A stretch of DNA of 32,335 nt from an uncultured bacterium (GTDB taxonomy: Bacteria; Cyanobacteriota; Vampirovibrionia; Gastranaerophilales; Gastranaerophilaceae). Shown here in pieces: positions 8,184-17,800 of the stretch. Below the pieces are notes generated by a model. It saw only the letters and a list, made by a program, of their open reading frames with translations, had not been told where the DNA came from and made no database searches. Position 1 is the first letter of the stretch. Every line of letters begins with the position of its first letter. Location of the stretch: assembly GCA_949282195.1 (NCBI GenBank), contig CASDOW010000017.1, positions 1 to 32,335 on the forward strand. Reading direction: 5' to 3'. The translations under genes and the position numbers were made by a program.

Positions 8184-8675
8184 ATGAGTTTTAGTGTTTT
8201 TGATATAGCTGCCTCAGGAATGAGCGCACAAAGAATTAAAATGGATACTGTTTCATCAAACATCGCAAACGTCAATACAACAAGAAATGAGTTTGGCGAA
8301 AAAGAAGTATACAGAAAAAAACAGGTTAATTTTAAAGAAATGACCATGCAAAAAGGGTTTAATTTCCCGAACGGAAATGCTTCAGTAGAATTTGACCCGC
8401 CAAATGCGCCGTATTTAAGAGGCGGCGTTACGATTAATGATAACGCAATAGCCAAAGGGGTTATGGTAGATTCAATCACAGACGCCAATAATCCTACAAG
8501 AATGGTTTACGACCCTAATCATCCTGACGCTAATGATGACGGATATGTTGAACTTCCTAACATCAATGTTGTTGAAGAAATGGTAAACATGGTTAATGCT
8601 TCAAGAGCCTACGAAGCGAACGTTACTATTGCACAAACCACAAAAACCATGATACAAAGCGCAATAAATATCTAA
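8184..8675 (+). CDS. flgC: Flagellar proximal rod protein FlgC
   Basis: Second proximal rod protein, 163 aa. The N-terminus FDIAASGMSAQRIKMDTVSSNIANVNTT carries the classic rod signature, and the C-terminus NINVVEEMVNMVNASRAYEANVTIAQTTKTM is the conserved partner helix. The central region is variable and Asn/Asp-rich. It starts 15 nt after flgB behind an AAGGATAG Shine-Dalgarno sequence and is followed 11 nt later by fliE, the usual flgB-flgC-fliE order. Confidence 0.96.
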   Translation: MSFSVFDIAASGMSAQRIKMDTVSSNIANVNTTRNEFGEKEVYRKKQVNFKEMTMQKGFNFPNGNASVEFDPPNAPYLRGGVTINDNAIAKGVMVDSITDANNPTRMVYDPNHPDANDDGYVELPNINVVEEMVNMVNASRAYEANVTIAQTTKTMIQSAINI

Positions 8676-8686
8676 AAGGATAAGTT

Positions 8687-9172
8687 ATGAGCAGTAATTT
8701 TAATATAAATACAAATTTCCAATTAAATAATTTTGATAATTCAATAAATGAATTCAATAAAGCATTTTCAAATTCGGTTAATAATGCAAATAAAGCCCTT
8801 GAAAACGGCGCAAATTTTGATGAGATATTTAACTCCATAGGACAAAATAATGAGCAAATGGCACCTATGCAATTAGGAGCACAATATTTTTATGGAGTTG
8901 ATGCGATTAATTCTCAAAAAGTTGAAAACCTATCTCCGACAGCCCAAGTTGCAAAAGACATAGGTTCAGGGTTTTCAAACAGTTTAAATGAATTAAGCGG
9001 CATTGAAAAAAAAGCCGAACAAGATTTTGAAACATTTGCTTCAGGAGGAGATATAAGTGTCCATGAAGTTATGATATCAGCTCAAAAATCAAATTTAGCC
9101 ATGCAAATGGCAATCCAATTAAGAAGCCAGTTATTAAATGCTTATAATGAATTTAAAAATATGAGTATTTAA
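8687..9172 (+). CDS. fliE: Flagellar hook-basal body protein FliE with extended N-terminus
   Basis: Adapter between the MS-ring and the proximal rod. The C-terminal ~70 residues carry the family pattern: FASGGDISVHEVMISAQKSN, then an LRSQLLNAYNEFKNM end. At 161 aa it is about 50-60 residues longer than usual FliE. The extra N-terminal part is strongly Asn-rich and looks disordered. Start: AAAAGGATAAGTT gives a good Shine-Dalgarno sequence for this ATG, so the extension appears to be translated. It follows flgC by 11 nt. A 114-nt gap separates it from fliF. Confidence 0.9.
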   Translation: MSSNFNINTNFQLNNFDNSINEFNKAFSNSVNNANKALENGANFDEIFNSIGQNNEQMAPMQLGAQYFYGVDAINSQKVENLSPTAQVAKDIGSGFSNSLNELSGIEKKAEQDFETFASGGDISVHEVMISAQKSNLAMQMAIQLRSQLLNAYNEFKNMSI

Positions 9173-9198
9173 GCTAATATTCATATTTCTTAACAGTG

Positions 9199-9226
9199 TT
9201 GAAATTGCCGACAAGTAAGATATTAT
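9199..9226 (+). promoter_or_regulatory. Candidate promoter upstream of fliF
   Basis: TTGAAA (9199-9204), a 16-nt spacer and TATTAT (9221-9226) give a sigma70-like promoter with one mismatch in each box, about 60 nt before fliF. The octamer GCCGACAA at 9207-9214 also matches the sigma28 -10 box GCCGATAA at 7 of 8 positions, but no well-spaced sigma28 -35 is present. The fliF-fliI part of the cluster may therefore be transcribed separately. Confidence 0.45.
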
Positions 9227-9286
9227 ATTATTGGGGAGCAGTCTTGCTTGGATAAAATTAGTTAGAATTAGTATTGGATTAGTTAA

Positions 9287-11023
9287 GTGAACGAGCATAT
9301 TAAATTATTAATAGAAGATATTAAAAAACTTTGGTTAAAGCTTGATATAAATCAGAAATTTTCAATTGCAGCGCTATTAGTTGCAATGTTTGTCGTGGGA
9401 ATATTTTTTATAGTTAAAGCAACAGAGCCCAATTGGACGGTTTTATATTCGGATTTATCCAAACAAGATGTTGCAGCTATAACAGAAAGTCTGAAAAAAA
9501 GCGGATATGCGTATAAATTATCTGAAGATAAAACTGCAATTTTGGTTAAAAATCAAGATAAAGAAGATTTAAGACTTTTTGTTGCCGAAAATGACTTAAT
9601 TAAAGACACAACAGGAGGTTTTGAACTTCTTGACGATTTACAATTAGGCTCAACTGATTTCAAAAACAAATTAACAAAACAAAGAATATTTCAAGGAGAA
9701 CTAACCCGCTCAATTGAAAGAATTAACGGGGTATCAAAAGCAAGAGTTCAGTTAGCTGAACCCGAACGCTCAATTTTTTCTGATGAAGACGAAGAACCTT
9801 CAGCAAGCGTTGTCTTAATATTGGAGCCCGGAGTAAGATTAAAAGCAAGCCAAATTATGGCTATTAAAAATTTAGTAGCTTATTCTGTTCCAAGACTAAC
9901 CAATGACAGAGTGTTTTTAACAGACCAAAACGGAAATGTACTATCAGAAGATGTTGCAAAAAATTCTTCTGATATGCAAACATATAGAACAAATTTTGAA
10001 AAAGAAGCAGCTAAAAAAATCAAAGACACCCTTGAAACAATCATGGGTAAAGACAATGTTTCTGTTCAGGTTTCTACCGTTATGGATTTCAACCAAACAA
10101 GAGCAACAATTGAAAGCTATACACCCAATAAAGACTCTAATTCAGGTATAATTATAGCTCAACAAGGAGAAAAAGAAGTTTATTCCAATCCCCAGCAGTT
10201 ACCTTCCAACAATAAAGAAAAAGAAACAACTCAAGAAAACAATACTATTGAAAATACAGGAGTAAACCCCGCACAAAACGAGCTTCAACAAGCTCAACAA
10301 GCACAAGTTCAAGACCCTGCCACATTGCCTTTAAATCAAACACCTGTTAAAACAGTAAATTATAATGACAATGAAAACACTAAAGCAGACAATGACGTCA
10401 GAAAATTAAGCTATGAAAAAGAAAAATCAGCAACTACATACGCGGTAACAAAAGAGGTAAAACAAGTTGTATATGCCCCCGGAGCAGTTACAAGGATGAG
10501 TGTAGCAGTTGCAGTAAATAAAATTTTAACAGATGAAGAAAAAAAGGAAATTGAAAATCTGGTTATAGCAGCAACGGGTATGGATAAAGCAAGAGGGGAC
10601 ATTGTTAACGTAACAAGCCTTAAATTTACAGGAATTGATAACTCGGAAGAACTTGAGCAAGATAAGGCAGCTCAACAAGCAATGACCATGGAAATTTTAA
10701 CATTTATCTTTAAAAATGTTTCTCCTGTGTTTATAATACTTATATTAGGCTTAATCGCACTTCATAATTTTGGAAATATATTTAAAGCTCCAAAACCTGA
10801 GGACAATGAGCTTGAAGATTTAGATTCGCAAGACGACACACCCTTGCCTTCGTTTGATCCTTATTTAATGCTTCAACAAAACAAAACCAATGCAGAAGAT
10901 TTTTATCAACAAGATGTTCAATATACTTCAGCAGTTGACAAAAAGAAAAGCGAAATTATTAACTCAATCTTAGGCAATCCTGAAGAAGCAGCAAGAATTT
11001 TAACTTCATACATTAAAGAATAA
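9287..11023 (+). CDS. fliF: Flagellar MS-ring protein FliF
   Basis: Forms the membrane ring on which the motor and export apparatus are built; 578 aa. The first membrane helix is at about residues 25-44 and the second at about 470-492. The periplasmic ring-building motifs lie between them. Residues about 280-365 are a Gln/Asn-rich, probably disordered insert. The C-terminal tail (about 500-578) is acidic and ends in ILGNPEEAARILTSYIKE, the usual FliG-binding segment. The start is GTG; GGATTAG upstream is a weak Shine-Dalgarno sequence, and no in-frame ATG exists before the first membrane helix. Confidence 0.95.
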   Translation: MNEHIKLLIEDIKKLWLKLDINQKFSIAALLVAMFVVGIFFIVKATEPNWTVLYSDLSKQDVAAITESLKKSGYAYKLSEDKTAILVKNQDKEDLRLFVAENDLIKDTTGGFELLDDLQLGSTDFKNKLTKQRIFQGELTRSIERINGVSKARVQLAEPERSIFSDEDEEPSASVVLILEPGVRLKASQIMAIKNLVAYSVPRLTNDRVFLTDQNGNVLSEDVAKNSSDMQTYRTNFEKEAAKKIKDTLETIMGKDNVSVQVSTVMDFNQTRATIESYTPNKDSNSGIIIAQQGEKEVYSNPQQLPSNNKEKETTQENNTIENTGVNPAQNELQQAQQAQVQDPATLPLNQTPVKTVNYNDNENTKADNDVRKLSYEKEKSATTYAVTKEVKQVVYAPGAVTRMSVAVAVNKILTDEEKKEIENLVIAATGMDKARGDIVNVTSLKFTGIDNSEELEQDKAAQQAMTMEILTFIFKNVSPVFIILILGLIALHNFGNIFKAPKPEDNELEDLDSQDDTPLPSFDPYLMLQQNKTNAEDFYQQDVQYTSAVDKKKSEIINSILGNPEEAARILTSYIKE

Positions 11024-11041
11024 GAAAGACAAATCATAAAA

Positions 11042-12064
11042 ATGGCTAATATCCGCATAGAACAAATGACACCAACACAGAAAGTTGCAGCCCTATTGAT
11101 TACGCTGGGGCCGAGCGCAGCGTCTGAAATTATGAAATGTATTGAAGATGATAGCGCACTTGAGCAAATTACAATTGAAATTGCGGGTATGTCAAAATTA
11201 CCGCAGGAAGTTATTGAAGCAATTGTCGATGAATTTCATACCGTATTTCAAGCATCATCTATGCTTGCGGCAGGTGGTATGAATTACGCAAGAGAGCTTT
11301 TAGAAAAAGCCTATGGGGCTTCTGAAGCTAATAATATTTTAAATCGTTTAGTTACAATATTAAATTCTAATCCTTTTCAATTTTTTAATGAGGCGGATCC
11401 GGCCCAATTAGCAACCTCATTTCAAAATGAAAACCCGCAATTAATTGCTTTAATTTTGGCATATTTAAAACCCGAACAATCGGCAAAAGTTTTAAATTAC
11501 CTTGCCCCCGGAGTGCAGCATAAAGTTGCCCTAAAAATAGCCCAAATGGAAACAACAAACCCTGAGGTAATATCAGAAGTAGAAAAAATTGTTGAATCAA
11601 GATTTTCAAATGTTGTTGCAACTGACTTTTCTAAAGCCGGAGGTACAAAAACTCTTGCAAGCATATTGAATAGCACCGATAGGGCCACCGAAAAAAATGT
11701 TATAGAAATGATGGAAATAGAAACTCCGGAATTAGCCGAAGATGTAAGAAGTTTAATGTTTGTGTTTGAAGACATTATTCAACTCGACGACGCTTCAATT
11801 CAAAGAGTTTTAAGAGAAGTTGATTCAAAAGACTTAGCAACAAGCTTAAAAGGTGCTAAAGAAGAAGTTAAGCAAAAAATACTTAAAAATATGTCAGAAC
11901 GTGCTCAGGGAGTATTATTAGAAGATATTGAATATATGGGACCTGTCAGAACAAGAGAAGTTCAAAAAGCACAATCTAAAATTGTCGGCGTAATCAAGGC
12001 ACTTGAAGCAGTCGGAGAAGTCACGATTTATCGCGGCGGTCAAGAGGATGAACTAATTGAGTAA
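11042..12064 (+). CDS. fliG: Flagellar motor switch protein FliG
   Basis: C-ring component that touches the stator and sets rotation direction; 340 aa, usual length. The N-terminal domain (MTPTQKVAALLITLGPSAA) binds FliF. The middle domain has NENPQLIALILAYLKPEQSAKVL, the region of the EHPQ motif. The C-terminal domain carries the charged torque helix (VLREVDSKDLATSLKGA) and the conserved end ARGV-like stretch before MGPVRTREVQKAQ. It follows fliF by 18 nt and overlaps fliH by 8 nt. Confidence 0.97.
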   Translation: MANIRIEQMTPTQKVAALLITLGPSAASEIMKCIEDDSALEQITIEIAGMSKLPQEVIEAIVDEFHTVFQASSMLAAGGMNYARELLEKAYGASEANNILNRLVTILNSNPFQFFNEADPAQLATSFQNENPQLIALILAYLKPEQSAKVLNYLAPGVQHKVALKIAQMETTNPEVISEVEKIVESRFSNVVATDFSKAGGTKTLASILNSTDRATEKNVIEMMEIETPELAEDVRSLMFVFEDIIQLDDASIQRVLREVDSKDLATSLKGAKEEVKQKILKNMSERAQGVLLEDIEYMGPVRTREVQKAQSKIVGVIKALEAVGEVTIYRGGQEDELIE

Positions 12065-12995
12065 ACTCAAAGCAAATAAAATAAATTTTGATGATGATGA
12101 TTTTGTCATTAAAATCGAAGAAGAAGAAAAAAAGGAAATTCATAAACCAATAAAAAATAAAGTTGTTCATCAGGAAACTGCTCCTGATGAAAGCGAGCTT
12201 GTCTTAAACAGGGCAAAAGAACAAGCCATTGAAATTATCAACAAAGCCAACCAAGAAGCAAAAGAAATAATTAAAAACGCAAAAGATGAAGCAAGAAAAA
12301 AAATAGATGAAGCAACGGCAAGAGTAGATGAAATAACCGCCAATGCTCAAAATATGGCTCAAGAAAAACTGGAAGAAATCAATAAACAAAATGAAGAATT
12401 AATTAATTCATCTAAAGAACAAATTGAAAAAGAAAGAATTGAAAAAACAAAACAAGGCTATGAAGAAGGCTATTCTGACGCACAAGAAAAAATCCAAGAA
12501 GAACTTTTAGATAAACTTGAAGATTTTGATAAATTCATTAAAAAACAATTTGAAATTAAAGAAAAAATAATCAAATCAGCTTCAAAAGATATTTTAAATA
12601 TCATAGAAAATATTTCAAAAAAAATCCTTTTAAAAGAAATCAATTCAAAAACTCTTGAAAAAATAATCAAAAATACAATTTCGCTTTTTGAAAAAAAAGA
12701 AAATATCAATATAATTTTAAGCGAAAAATATGCGAAATTGCTTTTTGAAATTCAAAATAAATCACTAAATCAAGAGGGCGATTTTAATTTTGAAAACTTT
12801 AAAAAATATGAAAATTTTGATATTATCTACAATCCAAAATATAGCGATGATACGATTATCATAGAAAATCTTGAAGAAAGATTTTGCGCTTCAATTGGCT
12901 TGCAATTGGAAAATATAATAAGAAATATCTATGAAAACACTAACAATGGACAAATTGAACTAAATCAAAATATTGAAAAAGATGAAACTGAATGA
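12057..12995 (+). CDS. fliH: Flagellar export regulator FliH-like protein
   Basis: Predicted stator-like regulator of the FliI export ATPase; 312 aa, longer than E. coli FliH (about 235). A Lys/Glu-rich N-terminal region and a long coiled coil (about residues 45-135, with alanine heptads AKEIIKNAKDEARKKIDEA) lead to the family-like GYEEGYSDAQ and then the C-terminal domain. Sequence identity in this family is low, so the call rests on architecture plus position between fliG and fliI. The start is TTG at 12057 with GAGGAT as Shine-Dalgarno sequence inside the fliG tail, so it is likely coupled to fliG. It overlaps fliI by 14 nt. Confidence 0.85.
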   Translation: MSKLKANKINFDDDDFVIKIEEEEKKEIHKPIKNKVVHQETAPDESELVLNRAKEQAIEIINKANQEAKEIIKNAKDEARKKIDEATARVDEITANAQNMAQEKLEEINKQNEELINSSKEQIEKERIEKTKQGYEEGYSDAQEKIQEELLDKLEDFDKFIKKQFEIKEKIIKSASKDILNIIENISKKILLKEINSKTLEKIIKNTISLFEKKENINIILSEKYAKLLFEIQNKSLNQEGDFNFENFKKYENFDIIYNPKYSDDTIIIENLEERFCASIGLQLENIIRNIYENTNNGQIELNQNIEKDETE

Positions 12996-14289
12996 AATTA
13001 ATAATATAATAAATAACACAAAATCAATTATGAAAATGGGTAAAATAATTGAAATTATAGGTTTAACAATTATTGCTGACGGCCCTGTTTCATCTATCGG
13101 AGATTTATGTCACATTATTGAAGATGACAGCGATAATATAATATACGCCGAAGTGGTAGGTTTTAAAAAAGATTGTATTTTATTAATGCCCTTAGGTTCA
13201 ATTGAAGGCTTAAAAGCGGGCGCTAAAGTTATTAATACAGGTACTCATATGAAAGTAAAAGTATCTGATTCACTTTTAGGCAGAGTTCTTGACGGACTCG
13301 GAAATCCAATTGACAACAAAGGCCCCATTATTGCCGACGATTATTATCCGACAAGCGCTGAAATAATTAATCCAATGGAGCGAAAACCAATTGATGAAGT
13401 TTTATCATTAGGACTTCGAGCAATAGACGGCTTAAACACTATAGGCAAAGGTCAAAGGGTTGGAATTTTTGCTGGTTCAGGTGTTGGAAAATCAACAACT
13501 CTTGCTATGATAGCCAAAAATACCTCAGCCGATATTAATGTTATTGCTCTTATAGGAGAGCGCGGAAGAGAAGTTAGGGAATTTATCGAACACACCATGG
13601 GCGAAAAAGGCATGGAGCGCTCAATTGTAGTGTGCGCAACATCAGAACAACCCGCACTTGTTAAAATAAAAGCTTCTTTTGTCGCTTGTGCCATAGCTGA
13701 ATATTTTAGAGATAAAGGAAAAGATGTTCTTTTTATGTTAGATAGCGTTACCCGTATTGCGCTTGCCCAAAGAGAAGTAGGACTTGCAACAGGAGAACCT
13801 CCCGCTACAAGAGGATATACTCCGTCTGTATTTGCGCTTTTACCTAAATTTTTAGAACGGGCTGGAGCCAATAAAAACGGTACTATCACAGGCTTATATA
13901 CAGTTTTAGTCGAAGGGGATGACATGAATGAACCTATTGCAGACGCCGCAAGAAGTATTTTAGACGGTCATATTGTTTTATCAAGAGCTTTAGCTCATAA
14001 AAATCATTACCCCGCTATTGATGTTTTAGCAAGCATTTCTCGTGTTATGAATTCCGTTGTGGATGATGAACACAAACAAGCAGCAGGAAAAATTAGAAAT
14101 TTAATGGCAAGTTACGCCAAAAATGAAGATTTAATTAACATAGGAGCATACGCAAAAGGGTCTGACCCTATGACAGATAAAGCCATAACTCTCCATGAAA
14201 GAATTGATTCTTATTTAATTCAGGCTTCTGATGATAAAACGGATTTTGAAATAACTAAAAATGAGCTGATAAATCTTGCAAAGATGTAA
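12982..14289 (+). CDS. fliI: Flagellum-specific ATPase FliI
   Basis: Hexameric ATPase that energises flagellar type III export; 435 aa from the ATG chosen here. The Walker A motif GSGVGKST is at about 165-172. The Walker B strand VLFMLDSVTRIALAQREVGL is followed by TGEPPATRGYTPSVF, the signature of the FliI/SctN group that separates it from F1 subunits. A TTG nine nt upstream (12973) is also in frame; the ATG is preferred, although no clear Shine-Dalgarno sequence is visible, so coupling to fliH is likely. It is the last flagellar gene; fliJ does not follow. Its 3' end overlaps the converging nuclease gene by 35 nt. Confidence 0.96.
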   Translation: MKLNEINNIINNTKSIMKMGKIIEIIGLTIIADGPVSSIGDLCHIIEDDSDNIIYAEVVGFKKDCILLMPLGSIEGLKAGAKVINTGTHMKVKVSDSLLGRVLDGLGNPIDNKGPIIADDYYPTSAEIINPMERKPIDEVLSLGLRAIDGLNTIGKGQRVGIFAGSGVGKSTTLAMIAKNTSADINVIALIGERGREVREFIEHTMGEKGMERSIVVCATSEQPALVKIKASFVACAIAEYFRDKGKDVLFMLDSVTRIALAQREVGLATGEPPATRGYTPSVFALLPKFLERAGANKNGTITGLYTVLVEGDDMNEPIADAARSILDGHIVLSRALAHKNHYPAIDVLASISRVMNSVVDDEHKQAAGKIRNLMASYAKNEDLINIGAYAKGSDPMTDKAITLHERIDSYLIQASDDKTDFEITKNELINLAKM

Positions 14290-14872
14290 AATTTTTATAT
14301 TTTTCAACTATTTCATCAATTCTGTTTTTATAATCAAAATTTTCATCATAAAAAACATCAATAAAATCAAGCTTTTCAAGAGAAATATAGCGCATTTTAA
14401 TATTTTTTGTATTATAAATTTTTTTAAGAGCATAAATATAAACAATGCTCTGCAAGTCATCTTTTGGATTTTTAGGCAAGTTTAAAGTTTTCCAATCATA
14501 AATAATATATTCGCTGTCTTTTTTATAAATAGCGTCAAATCTGCCTGTAAGATAATAATTTTCATTATTTAATTCTTCTTTAATTAAAAAAGGATACTCT
14601 GTTTCAATAAAAAAACTTTTCTCATCTTTCAATTTATCTATAAAATTAAGATAAATTTTCTTTTCTTTTTCAGATAATTCCATAATCATTTTTGAAACAT
14701 CAAAATTTTTAATATAAGCACAAATTAAACTATGAAATTTTTTACCTAAATCCGTTCTTTCGTCTTTTTTATATAAAGACAAATGATAAACAAATTTATC
14801 CATAAATTCTTTTGGGTTTTTATCTAAAATCTTAAGAGAATGGGCGCTAAATGTATCGATTATTTTAGGCAT
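14255..14872 (-). CDS. PD-(D/E)XK nuclease-family protein
   Basis: Small probable DNA nuclease, 205 aa, of the RecB/AddB-like nuclease fold. Visible motifs: H47 in LGKKFHSLI, D113 in TGRFDAIYK, the D-x-K pair D126/K128 in IIYDWKTLN, and Q141/Y145 in QSIVYIYALKK. Together these are the full motif set expected of an active RecB-type nuclease. Unlike AddB it has no iron-sulphur cysteines; only one Cys is present. Its start overlaps the helicase stop by 8 nt, so the two are translationally coupled and probably act as one machine. It is the last gene of the polA operon. Confidence 0.85.
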   Translation of the reverse strand: MPKIIDTFSAHSLKILDKNPKEFMDKFVYHLSLYKKDERTDLGKKFHSLICAYIKNFDVSKMIMELSEKEKKIYLNFIDKLKDEKSFFIETEYPFLIKEELNNENYYLTGRFDAIYKKDSEYIIYDWKTLNLPKNPKDDLQSIVYIYALKKIYNTKNIKMRYISLEKLDFIDVFYDENFDYKNRIDEIVEKYKNFTSLQDLSAHF

Positions 14873-17800
14873 ATTGATTTAATCCTTCCAATATTTCAGA
14901 ATTTTTAAAAGTTTCTATTCTTGAAAAATGCTTATATTTATTGCTTGTTGTCAGATACAATTTTTTCTTTGCCCTCGTAATTCCAACATAAATTAATCTA
15001 TAATTTTCTTCAATTATATCTTTTTTAAGTTCAAAATCGTTCTTTGGCTCCTTTTTAACCTTTTGAATAAATATTGAATTTTCTTTTAATTTATATTCTC
15101 CAATATCAAAACATAAGTTTTTTTGAGTCATTTCAGGAATAAATACCCAATCAAACTCATCCCCTTTTGATTTATGAAGAGTCATTATCTGCACTGCATT
15201 TGCTTTTTGCACTGTATCATCCACTGAAAAGAATTTAATATTTGAAAAATTAGTTTTATATTGAATTTCTCTTAAACGGTTAACGGTATTTTCAAAAGTT
15301 TTTTGCGTGAGTTGGATTTTGGCAGCTATTGCAGCCACAAGAGAGATATTGTCTTTTTGTTTTGAATTAGAAAAATAATATGAACCAATTTCATTAACTA
15401 ATTCATATATTGAAGTCGTGTTTTTAAATAAAAAATAATTTAAATCCCACCACAGTTGACTGTCAAAATCATCCTTTAAAAATATTGCTTCATTTAATGA
15501 TTTTGCATATTTTACTTCTTCATATTTATAATATCCGTATTCAAAAAGTTCTTGAGCTATTTCAACAACTTTTTTATTATCATAAGGATTTAAAATAAAT
15601 TCTAAAACCAAAAGACAAATTTTATAAACAGGATTATTAATCAGGCTGTCTGAATTTTTATAGGTCTTAATTGAGTTATCTTTCAATAATTTATCCCATT
15701 TATTTATTGCAAAATTACTCCTTAAAAGTATTCCTATTGTTGCATTTTTATCTTTTTTTAAAATTTGCTTTATCTTATTTAGAATAAATTGATTTTCAAG
15801 ATTTTCTTCTTCAAAAATTTCTGTCTTAACAGCATTTTTATCAACAATATTAACCCCTTCAACAGGCTTCATAACCAAAGATGAAAAAGCATCAATTTCA
15901 TTTTTTTGCGCAAATTTAACCGTATTATTAGCACAATCCAAAACCCCTGTTGCACACCTTTGACACCTATCCATAACAACATTTTTAGATTTTTTCATAA
16001 ACTCTCTAAATCCAGCTACATCTGAATTTGTAAAGGTTGAAGTTATTGCTTGATTAATATCTCCGCAGCGTATTATATTTTTATATTTACCCCCTAAAAG
16101 AGTAATCAAATTTTGCTGAGTAAAGCTTGAATCCTGCGCTTCATCTTCAATAATAATTTTAACAATATCTTGATAATATTCTAAAACATCCTTGTTTTCT
16201 TTTAAAAGCTTCAAACTCAACAACAATAAATCATCATAATCTATTAAATTTTGTTCTTTTAATTTTGCTTGATACAATTGAAATACACTTAAAAATAACT
16301 TATTTTTACAATCAAATTCTCCATAAATCGATAATTCATTTTTATAAGCTGAAATTGCAGAGTCATATAAATCTGTTTTATCGGGTGCTATCCCTAATGA
16401 ATAAGTAATTTCAGCTAAGATTGCGCTTCTTTTAATTTCATCTATAATTTCAAAATCATAATCAAGTCCAAGGCGAGAAAAATTATTATTTTCCTTTATT
16501 ATTCTAAGCGCAAGCCCATGGATTGTTGAAATATTCGGCAATTCGGACAAATTAGGATATTTTGCTTTTATTCTTTCTCTGAAATTTCTTGCTGCTGATT
16601 CCATAAAAGTTAAAACAAAAATATTTTTAGGTTCAATATCTGATAAAATTTCGCCTGATAAAATTTTATCCACCAATAAAAGCATAATTGTAGTTTTCCC
16701 TGAACCTGCGGTTGCGCTCACAGACATTAAACCGCCTTTATAATTTAAAACTTCTTCTTGGTCTTTTCTTGGAATAATTGGTTTTACTTTGGTTGTTTCT
16801 TTTGTTTTAGAATTAGTTTTATAATATTTATCAATTCCTGAAAAATTTTCTTGCCCCAAAGAATCATAAGAACTTTGATACAAGGTTATTTTATCAGCCA
16901 ATAAATAGAGTTTATATAGTATTCTAGCTGTTCTATCAAGAGTTAATTCAATATTATCTTCAAGTTCAAAGCTGTCTTTTGACCAAGTTTTTTGCATAAC
17001 CCAAGCATTATACAAAGGCCCTATATCTTGCCTTAACCAGCCTTCATTATTTACATCCAATAAAAACTGATATTTTGTTTTATATGAATAATCAATTATC
17101 TTTTGCGCTGAAGATACAACAATTGAATTTTCATCAATTTCATCATCCGACAAAGGATTTTCTGAAATTATCGTATTTTCTAATTGAATTATTAAATCGT
17201 TATTTGAAACAGAATTTTTAAAAACATCCTCAAAATCATTAATCTGCTTTAATAATTGCGCAATTTTAATATAATCTTTCGATAAGTCCTTATCCAAAGG
17301 AAGAAAGTTTGTAACTATTTCATAAAGTTGAACTGATAATTTTTCAAATCTTATTTTTTCATAAACTTCAATTAATTTAATAAATTCATCATTATTTTTA
17401 TTTTTAATAAAATCAAAAATATTAGACCCCTTAAAATCTCTTTCCAGTCTATATTCTTGAATTATTTTAACCGATTCTTTTTTGTCTAAATTTAGTAATT
17501 CAATAAAAATCCCTTTTAAAATATAAGAAGAAATATCTTCGTTATTTTTATCGTTTATTATTTTCAAAAGTTCTAAAATATAAGAAATCAATTTATTCTG
17601 ATTTAATTTTTCATTTTTTGTTAAAAAATTAAATTTAAGACCCGATTTTTCTAATGTTGTTTTTAAAAATTCATCCGATAATGGAGTAATTAAACAAATT
17701 TCACAAGGTCTTACCCCTGAATTAATAAGTATTTTAATGTCTTTTAAGACCTCATCTGTCATTTCGTTTCTTTTTAAAAATGATTTCAAGCTTATATTAT

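Noticed and set aside
13452..13925. 157-codon open frame on the minus strand inside fliI
   Set aside because: It mirrors the conserved Walker A/B region of fliI; a shadow frame with no independent support.
14266..14300. Small hairpin at the end of fliI as a terminator
   Set aside because: Only about 5 bp of A/T-rich stem around CTTGCAAAG with an interrupted T-run; too weak to call.
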